Shown: positions 1 to 15,900, counted from the first letter of the stretch. The stretch: DNA of 64,000 nucleotides from Chaunax sp. Z400 (GCA_037577475.1 CM075192.1:15502408-15566407); one strand, 5' to 3'. Made by a program: numbers and translations. Notes: generated by a model not told the origin, from the sequence alone.

Positions 1-470
1 GGTCTAAAAAGGGCATCCCAGAGAGGTGGGGTCTTTCTGAGGTAAAGATGGGGAGGGGTGCTAAACTGGCCTGCCTGCAGTCCGGACTCGTCACCTATTG
101 AAAATGTTCGGTGCATTATGAAACGTAATTGTCGTATTGACAAAGGAGACTCGGAACTGTTGAGCAGTTGAAAATCCTACATCAGGCAAGAATGGGAAAA
201 CATTCCACTTTCAAAATGACAGCAGTTCGTCTCCTCAGTTCCCAAACACTTACAAGAAGAGGTGATGCAACACAGTGGTAAACATGACCCTGTCCCAACT
301 TTTTTGAAACGAGTTGCTGGCATCAAATTCTAAATGAGGACACCAAATTTTCAAAATCAATTACATTTTTCTGTTTAACATTCAAAATGTTGTCTTTGTG
401 CTATTTTCAATTATATATGGGTTTTCAATGATTTGCAGACGGGGTTATATCTCTCTTTGGGACGTTGGGT
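1..470 (+). mobile_element. Tc1/mariner-like transposon, decayed 3' half
   Basis: Plus-strand reading with frame breaks recovers the C-terminal part of a Tc1-type DDE transposase. It shows a SPIENV-like motif near 90-110, then QEWENIP near 190 and VSSVPK near 235. This is followed by the family's non-coding 3' arm, which includes ACATGACCCTGTCCCAAC at 283-300. Frameshifts and stops make it inactive. It lies downstream of stim1 exon 8, so in a stim1 intron. The same family recurs at about 1490, 17955 and 22110. Confidence 0.8.
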
Positions 471-997
471 AATTTCTAACCTTGTGCTGGTCAGTGATTT
501 AATTTCATATTTCTGAGAACTCCCTCTATAATTTAATCATTTAATTCAAACTACTGAGGACCGCAGAGAATATTTTATTCCATTTTTTATTTACCAATGA
601 AATGCTGCTTTGACCAGTCAAGTCTTACAGGAGTAGCATCCAATTACAACCTCTGACTTACTTTGCTGCCAGTATTTTGTGGTCTACATCATCCAGCGAG
701 GAGCTGTGAGCCACATGGAAAGTCCCAAAAAGAGTGTTCCTCTTTTTCTTTATCTTCTCTGCCTGTGAAAAAAGACCAAACATTTATCTCTGCTTGTTTC
801 ACAAGACCATACTTTTGCATAATTAATGAGGCTGCCTTAATTTTGACTTTAAGGCTTGTCTCAAATCGAGGATCTCTTGTGTATCTTGTTAAATAGTTAC
901 TTTAAATACAATTTCCTGTGATCAAGGCAAAAAAAAAGAAAAGAAGAAGCCTTAACCTGCATTTATGACGTGCACCTTTAGGTTTTTACATGCATAC

Positions 998-3900
998 CCC
1001 TTCTTTGGCCACCAGGAGTTGGCGTTCAGCATTTTGCTTCTTGATGTTGTAGTACTGCACTTCCACCTCATGGGTGAGCTGCAGCCACTTCTGGAGAGAC
1101 CCTGGAGGGGACCAGCTACTTCGAGACTCCAACTCCTTCTCTGCTTTCTTCAATGCCATGCGAACCTGCAACAAAGTAGGTGACAAATGAAAACAACACA
1201 GTCATACACTTAGCAATTTCGGATTTCTTTTTCTTTTCTTTTTTATTGGAGAAATGTGAAAGTTTTGTGTAATAAGTTTAGGTGTAATAATTTTTTGGAT
1301 TCCAAAAAACTATGGATGCTGTGTAAATCATGAATTAAACAAAATGTGAGAATTTGCTTTCCTTTATCAAATATATACAACTGAGAACAGGACAAATAAA
1401 ATATTCCTTGTACTGTTTTTGTTAAATATATATTCATATTTACATCATTAACTTAATTGATTTTGGTGAATATATGTTTATATATATGCGACACGTTTCA
1501 AAGCAGTTGGGACAGGGGGCAACGAAAGACTGCTCAAAATGGAATGCTCAAAAAGCACCTGTCTGGAACATTCCACAGATAAACAGGTTAATTAGTAACA
1601 GATGATAGAGTGGCATGAAAGGGCTACCCTGCAAAGGTTCAGTCATTCACAACCAAGGCTTATAACAGTTCATTGGCAAATCATTGCATTTGTTTTACTT
1701 TCGTTTTACACTGCATCCAAATGTTTTGACAAAATGAAAAGTTATGAATGTGATATTTTCTTTTAAAGTACTAAATTACTCATTTGATTTTCAGCAGCAG
1801 ACACACAATTTGTAGAAAAATAGTTACGCAAATAGTTTAGGAGTGTTTAAATTTGTGTGCAAATAAGTGGTGACTGGAATCGCCACTTGAATCCCTTTTG
1901 CAGGTACCTGCTCCAGCTCTTCTTCAGCGTACTTTTGGCGACTCAGTTCATTCTCTGTGCCCTCACGTAGCTCCCTCAGGCGTTGGGCCTCCTGTTTGGC
2001 TGCGTTGATCTCATCCCGCAGCTTCTGCTCCAGGTTCACCTTCTCCACTTCCACTGTCCGGTGCTCCTCCTGGGCGATCTGCAGCCTGAGAACAATAAAA
2101 CGCACACCACAAAAAAAATGTATTTTTCAACACCGACTGTTAAATGGAAACAAAGAAATATAACATGGCTGGTGCCACTGTTATTTTCGATGGGCAGGCG
2201 TGACGTGCAAGCATGCGAGTGCCATGTATGTGCGGAGTGTAAGAATTGCATCAGCCAAGCACAACCGGAAGCTATGACTAACACATAGACAGCAAAAAGT
2301 CATGGTCAGCTGCTCGGAAGCTTACAATGAACTGACATCAGAGGGAGCAACAGCTGGCAGTGAGTGACTTCAGAACAGTGCAGTGTGGTACCCAACGCTC
2401 CTGTAGTATCCAGACCACGTGTTGGTTTGTATGTCAGCTATTTTTATACTAACCTCTTAAACAAATTCTATACGAGGGGGTTGCCACCCATGACATAATT
2501 ATTTGTGCTTTGACACACACCATTTGAAATATACAGTACTGCAATCTGCTCTAATCTTGAAGGTCTTGAGTCTCAATATTTAATACGGATGCTTGTGAAA
2601 CGACAAAAACTACACCTAATTAATACCAGCTTTTAATCTCAAAAGAATCGAATTGCAGGAAGCAGTACCATATTTCAGTCACAAGGTGGAAGCACTGCCC
2701 TCCTGTCAGTCTGAACGGAACAGCAGAACGAGCAGAGAAATGAAAGGCGATCCACAGAGCTGGCTATGGAAAATGTGGGTGGTGGGCAGTCCTGTTTAAT
2801 GCTTTCGACCCTGACCTCTACCGTTCTCTAGCTAAGATACGAAAGCAGATCTGCAATACCCAGAGAGATGACACCAAATGCTGTTTCAACTGACTCGCAT
2901 TGCAGGGCTCACAGGCCACAGACACACGGTCTCTAGATCACACCGTTTCAGGGAAAAGGTCAATAATACTGAACAAGTTTTAATGCATTAATGTTTAATA
3001 TTCAGGTTTCTGACCTAAATAACACTGATTTGTGTGATAAGAAAACCAATTCCTTGGAGACTGTCATGTGATGTGGTAACAATGTTGTGCCTGTTGCCAA
3101 TAGTTTTCCAGGATGACTGTCTGCACACCGCACCCCGATCCAAATGTGGGCGAATTAGCACTAGAGCTGACATGTTAAGCAGGCGTGCTTAACACCATAT
3201 CCCAACGGTGAGGCAGAGGCTGGTTGTCAGACAGTGTTTAAAAGGCACCCAGGAAATCCAGCTCCGGTCAAAGTCTCCTCCCACTGTCTCCCAACAGGGA
3301 AGCCGAGGCTGGGCCAGGCTACTTGATACCACCACGGGATCCGCTTAAAGGTATGGACGGAGAGCAGCTGGCAGCAGGGATCAGGAAGAAACGGCAAGGC
3401 TATAGACAGAGGACATACACCCCCCCTTCCTCCTCTCTCTCTCTGCTTCAAAAACACGTACCGTCTCTTCTTGCAAGTCACACAGACGTACAATATAATA
3501 CAATGTACGGCTCCCACGGCCACAGTTCTTAGCTTCAACACATTTAAGGGAATCTGATACAGAGCAATTCAAAGCTTAAATCCAACTCTGGTATGTATGA
3601 GGATCACAGTCATCTGCTTTTGGCAGGCGATATATAGGCAAGCTTGACTGGTTTCTGCTTAACATGGTTTGATTATGCATAAACAACATTAACACACAAG
3701 GTACAAAAAAAAATCCTCCATAAATGAATCTTTGAAATGATCATGCTTTATTCTACTTTACTCTCCTTTATAGCAAGCATAATTAGTTTGCCCGTCCTCT
3801 CTCTTAGCTCCTACCCACCACAGATTAGATTACAATTCTATTTATTTGGAGCACATTAATTAAGGTTGTGTTGAATGAATGTAATGCAGGATGGATCATG

Positions 3901-6900
3901 AGATATAGGGCAATGTCTGCACTAGTCAAAAGAAACCTTGAACAAATTATTACAATCAGCCAAAAATAAATAAATCTGAGCTGAACCCAAAGTTGGCAGT
4001 GGCAGGTGGGTGTCACAACTATCACAACAAGTATAAAGCGACACAGGCAACACACAAACACACACTGACCTGGCAGTCCATCAGAGGAACATAGTTTGAC
4101 CTCAATGGTTTGTCCCCATTGGAGCAGTCAAAGGCTCTTTTGGTTGGTATTCAACAGGCAAATCCTTCAAAAATACTTTCAGATACCTTGTTGTCCACTA
4201 AAGAACTGCACCTCACATATATTATATAAAATACACATACGCAGCAGCCATAACAGAGACGCTACAGTGTAATATGATGACAGAAACGGGAAGTAACCCC
4301 ATTAAGTCTCGTCTTTTCCATCCGTTTGATGTTAATGAGGGAATAATGTCTCATGTTTCAAACTGTGTTTCCTAAACAGTCGGATGATACAAAAGCATCT
4401 TATGTGGGCAGGAAGAGTAGTGCCGAAATCTCAGCAAACAGCTCATCTCCCCGTGGTTAATGTCCCTTAGCAGGAATGTTATGCATAACACAGGAATGTT
4501 GTGCAGTCATGCGGCATTGCCTGCCACTGCCTCCATACTCTGGCCAGTGAATGGGGCTGAGTTATACCTTGTTTTTAAAACACTGCATCCTCAGAGGCTA
4601 AAGGCTAAACACTTCCCATTTCAGTCACTCCATTAGCTTCCCTTCACCATCAACCTCAGGTCAACTTTAGCCTTGAATAGGATTTCAAAAAACGGACAGA
4701 TTTTGATGAAATATGTCGTGGCCATTAATTGTCCACATATATTAACCCTTGTTCTGTCATTGCCACACAATCTCACATTATGCTCACACTGACCATTTAA
4801 CTGTCAGATTATACACTTATTTTTTTTCTCTCTCAAACGCTAAACTGTTTCATAGGCAGCGTGCATTTAGTGGTAACTTCATGACAAACCAGCGGGTGTC
4901 CATTGCATTCCCAGCAATAATAAAATAAACACTAGGACAAAGAATTCTCTCACACCGCTTCTCAATCATACTTCACATTTCAAAATCAACTGGATTGCGA
5001 TGCATTTGTGGTCTAGAATAATGTAGCTTCAATGAAGACAATCTACTTCTAATCAGCCACTTTTCCTACCAAGTTCTGCCCAAGTCCAAGTCACATGGTT
5101 TAATCAGAAATACTTAGAATCACAGATGAAAAATATCAAATGTGACTTGAGACAATTTTATGGCACTATCTGTGCACTTAAGCACCTTATCCTTTTAAAT
5201 GTTTTTTTTAAAACTGACCAGATATGAATCTGTGCTTCAGTATCCTTAAAAGGAATAAGATGAGACATACTGCACACTTCAAAGCACATTCTGACTATTC
5301 CCTCAAGTATTAACAGGACCAGAATAGTAAGATTTCTCTTATAACCCACTTGTGATACTGCAAATTGGTAGCAATGGCCTAATGACTCTTAGACCAGAAC
5401 ACGGCAGGTGTCAGCATGAACACGAGTTCAATCTCAGAACAAGGTGTATGTGATATGGCACACACAACATTTACAAGCTTTGTTTAATAATATCTGAACT
5501 GTGAGGTTCAATGGTCACCCATCGATTCATTTTCTTGGACAAATGAAGTAAAAGAACGAAGAAGTCTGTATTGATGCATTTCCTCTCTAGTCATAGAAAT
5601 TAATCATTGAAGAAAACACTCATGCATCAATACAACATGCAATTCAGAAACCAAACAGAAGGCTTCCCCTGCTCAACATAATTTAAAGGGCAATATCGTC
5701 AAGAGGATCCAGTATAAAAGAAGTTAAATTTGAAATTGAAAGAAGTTTCTAAACCTGTCACAATGATAAGTTTGAGCGGTAGCGGTTCGGCAGGTGGATG
5801 ATTTATGTGTACAGTACATGCAGATTTAAAGAACAAGCACAAGACTAGTTTAATGGCCAACCCAGTTAGCACCAGGCACTAAATGTCAACAATCAAAAAC
5901 ACTCATTAAGACCCCTTGACCCTCATGACAGTTGTCATGAACATGGTTATAACAGCGGTCAGTCCTAAAGTGGTATTGTCCAATAAAGACACTGTCATCT
6001 AGTTATCCAACTCATAAGCCCCATTCACAGACCACTTTTAAGGTGGGACTTGTGCACTTTCATTCCATCCCCGATGTTCTGTGTGAATGCAGTGAAGGCA
6101 CTAATGAGGTATCTGTTTGTTCCGCCTCTATGATGGACGCAGAGGTAATAACGGCGCCGAAACACACATCGAGCGATGGAAAAGGCAGGGTGGGGGCTGT
6201 GACGTTTTCGATGACTTATTATGAGTGCGGCCCAAACCGGAAGACTGAGTGAGCAGCCAGCAGCAGTTAGCAGCTAACTCGTAGAAGAAGAAAATCTGCC
6301 AAAAATGTCTTCAAATTGGGGAGACGGCACAACGTGTGGGAGCTCCTTATCGAGCAAGCAATTAAGAGGAAGAGATCAACCGTCATGTAACAGGGAAGAT
6401 GAAACGTTTTTTTGGCATGCTAATCCATTCTTCACAAAGTGCCAGACGTCACACTAGACCCTGGCGCTGCAGTGTTACACATCACGCTTCCTGTGCTCGC
6501 AGAACGCCAGCAGGCTATTTAAAAATCACACACTGGAGTTGTTGGCGTTGTTCCACCACTGTTGCGCGATCTCTGTGTCAAAAAAAGGCTATAGTTTGTT
6601 GGTTATTCACTTAGTTGATATCAATCACGGTTGTTAAACACTGAAGTTCACAGCAGAATGTTGCAGCATCAGGGCAGAGAGAAATCTTTTGTTGTTTTTT
6701 TCCCCCTCATTTGAAGCTAACAACTCATTAAGTCAATGATCAAATTAATCAAATGAATTTGAGAGGAATAACTCGATAGACACGCGTTTTAAGTCTACAT
6801 TGTCGACAAGACGGTGAGCATTAACATGTCTGTGTGATGTCCACAAGTTCTAATATGAAGTGTGTTTTATGTGGAAATAGAAAACTAGTAGTGTGTGTGT

Positions 6901-9900
6901 GTGCACAATACAGTACTTGTAGAGTATACACGCTTGTTGTGTGGGTGGTGGGGAAAAACCCTCACTTCTGTTGCAGGTCATGCAGACTCTGTTCAGCTCT
7001 CTGCAGCCCCTCCAGGTCTTTCATCATCTTCTTCATGTGGTCCTTCGAGTAGCGGTTCTGGATGTAGGCAAACCAGCAGCCACCCATGCCTATGACTATT
7101 GACACTACCAGCATGAAGTCCTTCAAGTGGTTATGTCTATTCACTGATAGAAAGAGAAACACAAAGACAAGAGGTTACATTTTAGCGAGGTGACAAACAT
7201 CAAATCAATATTTTTTACTAGACAGTAAACATCAAGATCATGACATTAGGAGCTCTTACAATGATGAGCTAGCTTCACAGAGCTTGTGCTTGAATGTAGC
7301 CTTGTTATACTGGAAGTGTTGCGGTTTGACACAAATAGAAGTCAGCAGCACAAGCTCAGATTGGGGTTAGAGGGGCCTAGCACAAAAGACTGTGATAAAG
7401 CCAGCTTAATAGAGCCTACAGTATTTCAGTCTGGCAACCAAAGCAAACAAAGATGCACAGAAAACCAAACAATGGCGTATATAACATTTTGATAGCCATA
7501 AGTGGCTGTATATCAAATCCTTGAGGTTAACTAAGTAAGCATGTTGTCACTGGTATTCAAAAAAGTCATGGCAGCTAGAAGACAGCTTTTCCATTTGTTA
7601 AAAGCCTTTGACGAGATTGACTTTGAGTGAGGATAACTTTCACAAAGGCCATCTTAACATCAAATGCAAGATCCAGTTTGGGTTTGATAAAGGAACTGTG
7701 TGTCGTGTGATGAGTCATAAGAGCATTGACAAAGTGCCTGAATTTCAGCCTTGCGAGATACACAATGAGGCAACGTTTTCTTGCAAAACCTGCAAAGGGG
7801 GTGTGGGGAAAGCGATGTCACATGCATGACTTCTACTTTCTGGAATGGGACAAGGAGGAAGTAAAATTAGCAGTAAAAGAAATACAAGCTTGTCTCTTTT
7901 TATATATAATCAGAAGCACAATACACCTGAATCATTGTTCTTTGCTAACACATTCCTGTGGCACTGACTGCTATTGACATAGAGCCAAGTCAAATAACAC
8001 CATGAATCCAAACAATTTCACCCCGCAGCACACTTCTTTTCACACTGGTAAACAGTCTCTTAGCTTGTGTTGAATGATCTTTCAGGAGGCCTGTGTCTAT
8101 TCATGTGGACTTGTTTATAAAGTCCAGAACAAATAGAGGTTGATAAGCATCCGAGGATCCTGGACTAGCTGTGCCTGCTATTGTGTCAAAGCATGGACCA
8201 GAACCGAGAAACGGAAGAATCACCCGCCTGCTGTAAGTCACTGCTCCTGTCTTCTCTCATTTCTACTTAATATAGAAACAAATGCCACAAAGAGGATTCA
8301 GCTACATGTGATAGACCTGATACATACAGATCATTACCTCTTAACCACTTAAAACACGTGATAATTAACTGAAATGCATGAGAGCTTAAAATCAAACACT
8401 GTGCATTATCTCTGAGATGGTCTACAATGCCTTCCTTATGCTGCTGTGCTGCTGGCCTCTATCTATTGCTTTGCAACACTACCTGTCAGAAACAGGAAAC
8501 ACTGGTTGCCTTCTGTCATTACAATATGCAAGTAGCATTTTACATTGACCTGTACAACCACTACATCCATTGCCTTTCAGAAATACTAACAAGACAGCAT
8601 AAAGTGACATATAATTAACCACAACACTGGACCCATATGTGGTTGGGTTCATTATTACACAACTGTCCAACGAGTTAGCACCAACCCGCTGTGAGATGTG
8701 TCTGAAAAACGCTGCTGCTATATAATGGTGTGACTATTAGTGGGGACGCCCCCCTTTGAGAGGCTGTCAAAGCCAACTGTCAAAGCTCACTCATGTCTTC
8801 CGTCAGGTGTGACTCAGACAAAACAGGTCCACAATGACACATGCCAGACACAGACCACTACACACCGCAAACATCTGCTGTATGTGGTACATCACATTAT
8901 CCACTCCTTATTCATTAATGATTACATAAATCTGCTCTGATCAGCACTCTTCTTCCAAGTGTGCAACCTTCTGCTTCAAACGGCACGGCACTTCGCAATT
9001 AATATGTGGTGTGTTTTAAAACATCATCCAGACTTTCCCTGACTTTCTATGGCAAACGCCGCCACTCAGATGTCCAACTCCAACTAAGCTTGAAACGATG
9101 AGCATGTTTTTAATGAAACAAAAATGTGGCTTTTTTCCCCCACCCATTTTCCGAAGAGGAATGACAGCTGAGACACACCCCCCCCCCAATCCACCGAGAT
9201 GTTATATGACCCAGCAAAATTAAAAAAAAGAAAGAAATGAGAGAGAAGATCCTTATAAATAAGGACGTGCTTTATAACAGGGTGGTGCATCTGGAATACA
9301 GAGCAGTGTGTTGTAACCCTCAGCTCATTTCCTCAGTCGTGGAAACTGACACGGGACTTTACTGAACCACAAAAGATGGGCCAACAAAAGTGAATAAATG
9401 AGTAAAGAGAGTAGATGATCAAGTTACTAAATAAGTAAATAATGTAAATGACACCTGACCACATACCACAGGGACAAAGTGCTGATGAGTCATGAGTTGA
9501 ATAATGGTAGGTTGTTAATATGAAATAAAAACTGCCTACAGGAGTCTGACAGTAACACTCTTCCAATTCAGAAACCATTTAAAAAATCCTTGGCCCATTG
9601 CCAAACTTTGATGGGTCAAAGACAACAATAGTGGGTTTTTAGTTTTGAGATATCTTGCTTGTTAGATAGAAAAGAGAAAAGACTGGGACTGAAATCTAAA
9701 CCTTCACTGAGGGGTAATGAAACGGAACCTTTATTCTCATCTCTCGTCAGGGGAAGCCTTCTGAACCCAGCACTGATGTTTTATGAATGAGAGTATATGG
9801 AACTGGAAAAGAAGAACGTCACATACTCAGTGGTGCTCCAAACAGTACAGTGTCCAAAGATTTAAGCTGCAACTTTTGCACGTGGCTGCGGTCCAGAATC

Positions 9901-12900
9901 TTCAGTATGGAGAGCGACAGGGTGGTGTTCTTTATGGCGAGCCTGAAAGAGAACAGACACACATGCTCGTTTTGCAAGAACAAGGAAGGGAGAGCAAAGG
10001 GGTGCGGTCCATTTTGAGCCATATATAACGCTGACTGCTTAGAAATCTTCCAAATGCAACCAAATGGATTCGAAACACTAATAGTTATTTGATACACTAA
10101 TTGTGCCATCTTGACAAAGACTTGAACCCTTTCATTGAAGCCAAACATGGGTAACTATAATAACTCTAATAAAACTGGCAGACAGGCATTAAAATAAAAT
10201 ATCAGCATTGGCCCGGAATGAACATTTCTGTTGATTATAATAAAGATGTTGCGTTACTTATGCACACACGAGCCCTTGATGCAGTTTCCTTATTTTGTCC
10301 AGTGAACATTTACATTTGGAAAAGCATCATATGAATGCATCCGTCAGTGGACCGTCATGATAAGAGTAGCCAAAACAATATGCTAATTCCTCTACATGAG
10401 AGACATGACGTTCTCTCCAATGAGGTGGAAAAGATATGTGCGCACAGTATATCGGTGCCAGCACGTGGGATATTACCAAAAATCCAATACCATGTATCCC
10501 TAATAAAATTGAGACTGATTGATCAGAATAAGGGGTGAAATGGCTTATAAAGAGGGGGTTGTAAATTGATTTTTAATTCCTGGCACTGAAGAAAATGCAT
10601 CAATATTATGACTGAACTGTATAGCTCATGTCTCGTGTTCAACGTTATGTCATTAAATATGATAAAGTACATTGAAGTATTACTACCCTTGCATAAACCT
10701 CGACAATGTTTCGGTCGAGCTTATAGATGTATTAGGAAAAAAAAGTCATGACATCCTTTACCTTGGCATGGCACTTCCATTAAAGTTCATTTTGCGAAAT
10801 GCCTCCACGTATTGTGGCAATTCCACATAAGTGATGAGCCACTCAACCACTTCATCCACGGTCCAATTATACACTAAAAGGAGAGGAGAAAATACAACAG
10901 TGAAACTCATCAATTGTCATTCATCTAATACCTGCAGAATTCAGTACTGACAACATTAGATGGTTAAAATACATCAGCATCACATGAGGTGCAGTCAGAA
11001 CGCATCGATGTTTTTCCTTGTTCTATCTTCTTTCAACATTTTATTTTTAAATGAAACAATAATGGCGTGCTCATTCAGCCGACTTCATCTGTGTTCAGAT
11101 CTTTACCGAGTAAATAACGTACTAAGAAACCTGTAGCTCATTTCAGAAAAATACACTAGCAGTGATCCAAAGCATTACAAAAAAGGAGTTTTCAAAGGGA
11201 CCCAAGCATTCAATCAGCTGACCTCAGTCCAACTGATCACATGTTTCACTTGCATAAGAACAGTCTGAGAGCAAAAAAACAAACAAACATGCAAATTGCA
11301 GGTTGTACATGGTTGCAATGTGGGCCAAGCAAAAGATCCCTAGTGAAGATTTTGACGATCTGCTGACGTCTATGGGTCGTAGACTTAAACATTGATTACA
11401 AAAAAATCTATAACATTAAATGTGATGACTGTAGTAAAGGCTGACATGTCTGTCCACCTCAACGGCCTTTTCTACCGACACAGTTGACCTGAAATGAATA
11501 TAAAATCAGCACTAACTTTACAGGCAGTTGGGTGTTTGATTTTGTAAATCTAATGTACACAGCAAACACAACAACGTGCCTCTATCATAACGCTTTTTAA
11601 CTGCACTGTATACACAGCTTGACACACGACCATTTGCAACATATCCTGAATGATCTATGAGGTATCCTATCGCATAAAATGCACTGGGTTGTCCACAGTA
11701 GTAACTGAGAGGAAATACACTCCCCAGCTGCAGGCTAACGGTCAACATTGTGGTGGTGTTTGTGTCAATATGTTGCTTTCTTGGAACAGTAAAGCACCAA
11801 CGCATCATCAAGGAACCGCAATGCAAGGTACGTCACTAATGTGAACAAGAAAGCGAGATGCAACGGCGTAAATTGCCCTGAGAAGCCAGATGCAGCTCCT
11901 GAATAGTCCTCTCATAGAGTACATGATCACCCGGCTGTAGAGGAGGAGGAGGTGAGAGAATGGATGTTAACTTTGTGCTGACAGATTCAATGATGTCTGC
12001 TCTGTCACTGGCAGGAGCTGATAACTGGGGCTGCACTTTGCTTGACAGGCCATCTACTCAACTGCCTTCCTCTTTGTTGGGCGATTGACCAGACCAAGTG
12101 GGTGTGATATGGGACCCACGCCCTTTGAGACACACGGAAATAACATAATCCTTCATTTATCCGCTATTTAAAAACACTGCTGTCCAGACTGACAAAGTCA
12201 GGATGTAGTGGTTTGTTAAAAAAATTTAAAAAAAATAATATCGACACCACAATAGAATGTCAGTATGGGCAGAGCAGTGTGGACCATAGTGTGAAGAATA
12301 AGATTAACACTCTGCAACTCTTATAAATACACAAAAGCATCTGAAACAAAGGAGGTCTGTTTGTTCAGTCACTGCTGCCATCAGGGGGAAAACGGTGCAG
12401 TACCTTCAGAGCCCTTCCATGCGTTCCACAAGTCCTCCACGCTGATGAACTGGTCATCACCGTGAAAGCTGTTATGCTTGGCCTTTGGGTCATGGTAGTT
12501 TAGATCTTCTCTCAGGAACTGTCAGATTACAAGGACATTTGCAGTGGTTATAGAGAATCTATCTTGCACACGTGTTCACTCACAAAGACCTCAAATCTTA
12601 CAAATTGTCTTCCAATACAAAACTGCATTTTTAGCTCTATGAGACAATTTCTTTGCCTCGCTTGGCCAATGCCGCAATGTAGACATGCGTCCAACACTTA
12701 ACCCCCTTTAAACCGCAACATGTCATTTTTACACTTCAGATTTAGTACAAATTAAACAAATTAGATGTAATGTGTTAATTACTGAGACATATATTGGACA
12801 GAGAGAGTAGTATCAATGTACTCACCTAAGGAAAAAAGCCCATCTCCCTAAATGTTGAACTTTTCCTTTACATACAGTCCCAGTCAAAAGCTTGGACACA

Positions 12901-15900
12901 GTTTCCCACACAAGTGAAAGGAAGGTGTGTCCAAACTTTTGACTTGTACTGTATATCTCCAACATGTCCGCAGCCTCAAATATAACATCACAATCTTATG
13001 TTTCTGGTGAGTTAACCTTGATATGGGTAAATATGAGATTTCTCAGCCAAAGATATGGCTATTCAGCAAAAAAAAAAACCTAACATTTTCTCAAATGTCT
13101 CTGGACACCGTGGCACACAGTAAATGCCACAAAATACCAAAAGTCACGGTACTCTGAATTAAAGCACAGTGAAAACAAAGTAGGCTAACTTAGTCACCAG
13201 GTTTTTAAAAACAACTTCCCCCTACCAAAAAAGCTCACTCATGCACGGCTAGAGCGCAGTAATAAGTCACGATGCCTTTCCTTCTTGACAGATTTGTGTT
13301 GGCGGATTTCACTAAGGAGTACAGAGATGGTCTGTACTGCAGGTGAAGTATTCTCCCGTAAAATGCATTCATTGGAACATTAGCAGGACCAGTAAGATGT
13401 GGCCATGGCCTTGCAATTATCCTTGAAAGCCAGAGCCTCTTAAATTGAGAATTAAAAACCCCCCAAAAAACTATTATCTATTTAATCACTGTGAGATAAT
13501 TAGTGCTTTTCATCATGTTGTGCTTTCTATTCCTCAGCTCAATACCCTTAGGGATGTCAGTACTCGCTGTATTCCACTTGCTTCTTTGCCTTTAGGGATA
13601 TTTACATGCCAAGTACCACAAAGCACAGCGGCAGTGATGACGATGCCCCTGCTTCGGTGTGACCTCAACCACATGCCACGAACTGAATGAAACGGAAAGG
13701 AGGCTCCCGAAGAGACCGCCTTAAGACCACAGCATGGACTTTTGACTGGAGTCCAGGATGTGGAGCTAGATGTGCCGAGAAGCAACAAACTCAACTTCTG
13801 ACCAGCATTTAACAACTGTACACTGACCTGAGCTGTACATGTATGAATTGAGCTTTTTAACATTTACTGTAATGAAAAAAAGGCAGCTAACACTATTCAT
13901 GTATTTCAAAAATAAAGCCACATTATGATTAAAGCCCCAACAGTTTTGTACATTTTTACAATGTGTTTGTACTGAAGAGGCAACATCAGCGTCTACAACA
14001 CACATGCCATTTACAAGCAGACTTAGTGTGGATCAGGTTAATTATTTGACAAAAACAAACTAAAAGTCCACTGGAGCGCAAACAGAACAAATCATCAACT
14101 TACTCAAAATAAGTTAGGGTCATTCCAGAGCTATGATTAAAGGATCTTCTTAGTATGACATCCTATGAACACTAAGATGACAGCATTAGAATAATGACAC
14201 CTGGAAGCTCCGTTAGATTGGTCAAGACCACATTTGTGACTGTACAAACCAGAATACTCTTTCAACAGTGCATAAGCTCCTGTTGAAAATGATGTTGTTC
14301 TTTTTTTTTAGGCTGGTACTTACACCGTCTGTCTCTACCACGTCCACATTGCCGTTTGCGTCATCATCCATCTGCTTGTGGATACTCCGGATCGCCTCAT
14401 AGCTGAGAATGACATTCTCGTCCTTGCATAGTGTGTCATCGATGCGACAAAAATCTGGTGGAGAAACAGAGCAATTTCAAGAAATGCTAAGGGAAACACG
14501 TGGGTCAGCACAGATTTGTCAGATTATGTTCACACTTCCTTGCCTACTACAACAATTATACCTAACTAAACGAAACAAAATGCCTTACGGAACATTTTGG
14601 TTTAACTTTTGATTATTGAAAACGACAAAAAATGGTGTTCCAATGTTTGAAGGTTAATGTCAGGAATATAGTTACTGCATTAACTTCGTTCGTTCATTTT
14701 TGCTCAAACCTAGAATAGCTCTCTTAACTTTGATTAATCCTGTGATGTCACAAATGTGTACTTTTAACATTTTTTTCTTCTTGCACAAAAGTCAGAACAC
14801 AAATTCCCAAATTGGATTGTTCCCTGCTGTTCAGGTAAAGAGTTTTGCAGTGCACTTTTCTATGTCCCAAGTTGAATTGACTTTAAATAACAACAACAAC
14901 ATCATCCATTTGGATTTCACAGTTCTGTTGTGATGTCAGAAAACATGGGCTTGGCAGCTGTTCACATTCAACTGCACTCAGCATTTTGACAGTCAGGCAT
15001 CAATAACGTGTTACATAGGACTCCACAATTAATAGCTAATAAATTAAAAATACATTTTTCCTCATAGATTATGTAATCCAGTAGTCTCCAAGTAATCTAA
15101 TGAAACTTGTCTGCCCTCTGTGTTCCCTCTGCTTCCTGAGGGATTAGAGAGCCTCTGCCACAGATCACAGATAATGTCGCCACTCCCACAAAGAGGAACT
15201 CTTGCTTGGCATGTACTGCAGAAACTGAGGAGGAGGAGTTGTATGACAGGATATGGTGTGCCACCTGTAATAACACTAGACTAAAAAGGTTGACTTTTCA
15301 TATAAAGCAGGATGGTTGACGTGACTTTACAAGAACAGTGCCCTTAAAGTGTTCAGATGTGGACATTTATTCAATTTATTTTAAGCTAGTCTTATATAAC
15401 CTCTGAGTTTTATGTGCGGCTATTATCTCAGGCCAAGCACTGGTGTCAATGTGTGATTTTCAGTCTCAGCAACACGTTTTCCTGGTTAAAATTAAGTTAC
15501 GCAAGAATAACACAAACACAGTGTGCTTTATTTCATTGCATTTGACCACAAAAGAGGAAGGAGACAGTGAAGGGGAGGTTGGCCTTAATCACTCACATAA
15601 AAAAAAAGAAGCCTGCACTTCCCAAACTTGGCTTTCACTAATAAAAATGAGAGTTTAATTTAATAAAATATTTTATTCTAGTTTATTCTGGTTGGCAAGG
15701 AGTGTGATATTTTTTTTAAAAGTTTTACACTGTCCTGAAATGACTTCCCAAACTGACTACAAAATCCACAAAACAAGTTGTAGGAAGGCACAACTTGCAA
15801 AACCACATACCATGAAGGCAATTCCTCTCTTATTCACCCTTAGTATGTTTAACAAAAGATGACAGTTAGCCAAGTGAGAGCCTACCACTTGCAACATTCT

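Noticed and set aside
10335..10538. 67-codon plus frame in a stim1 intron
   Set aside because: Intronic, without start context or similarity to any known protein.
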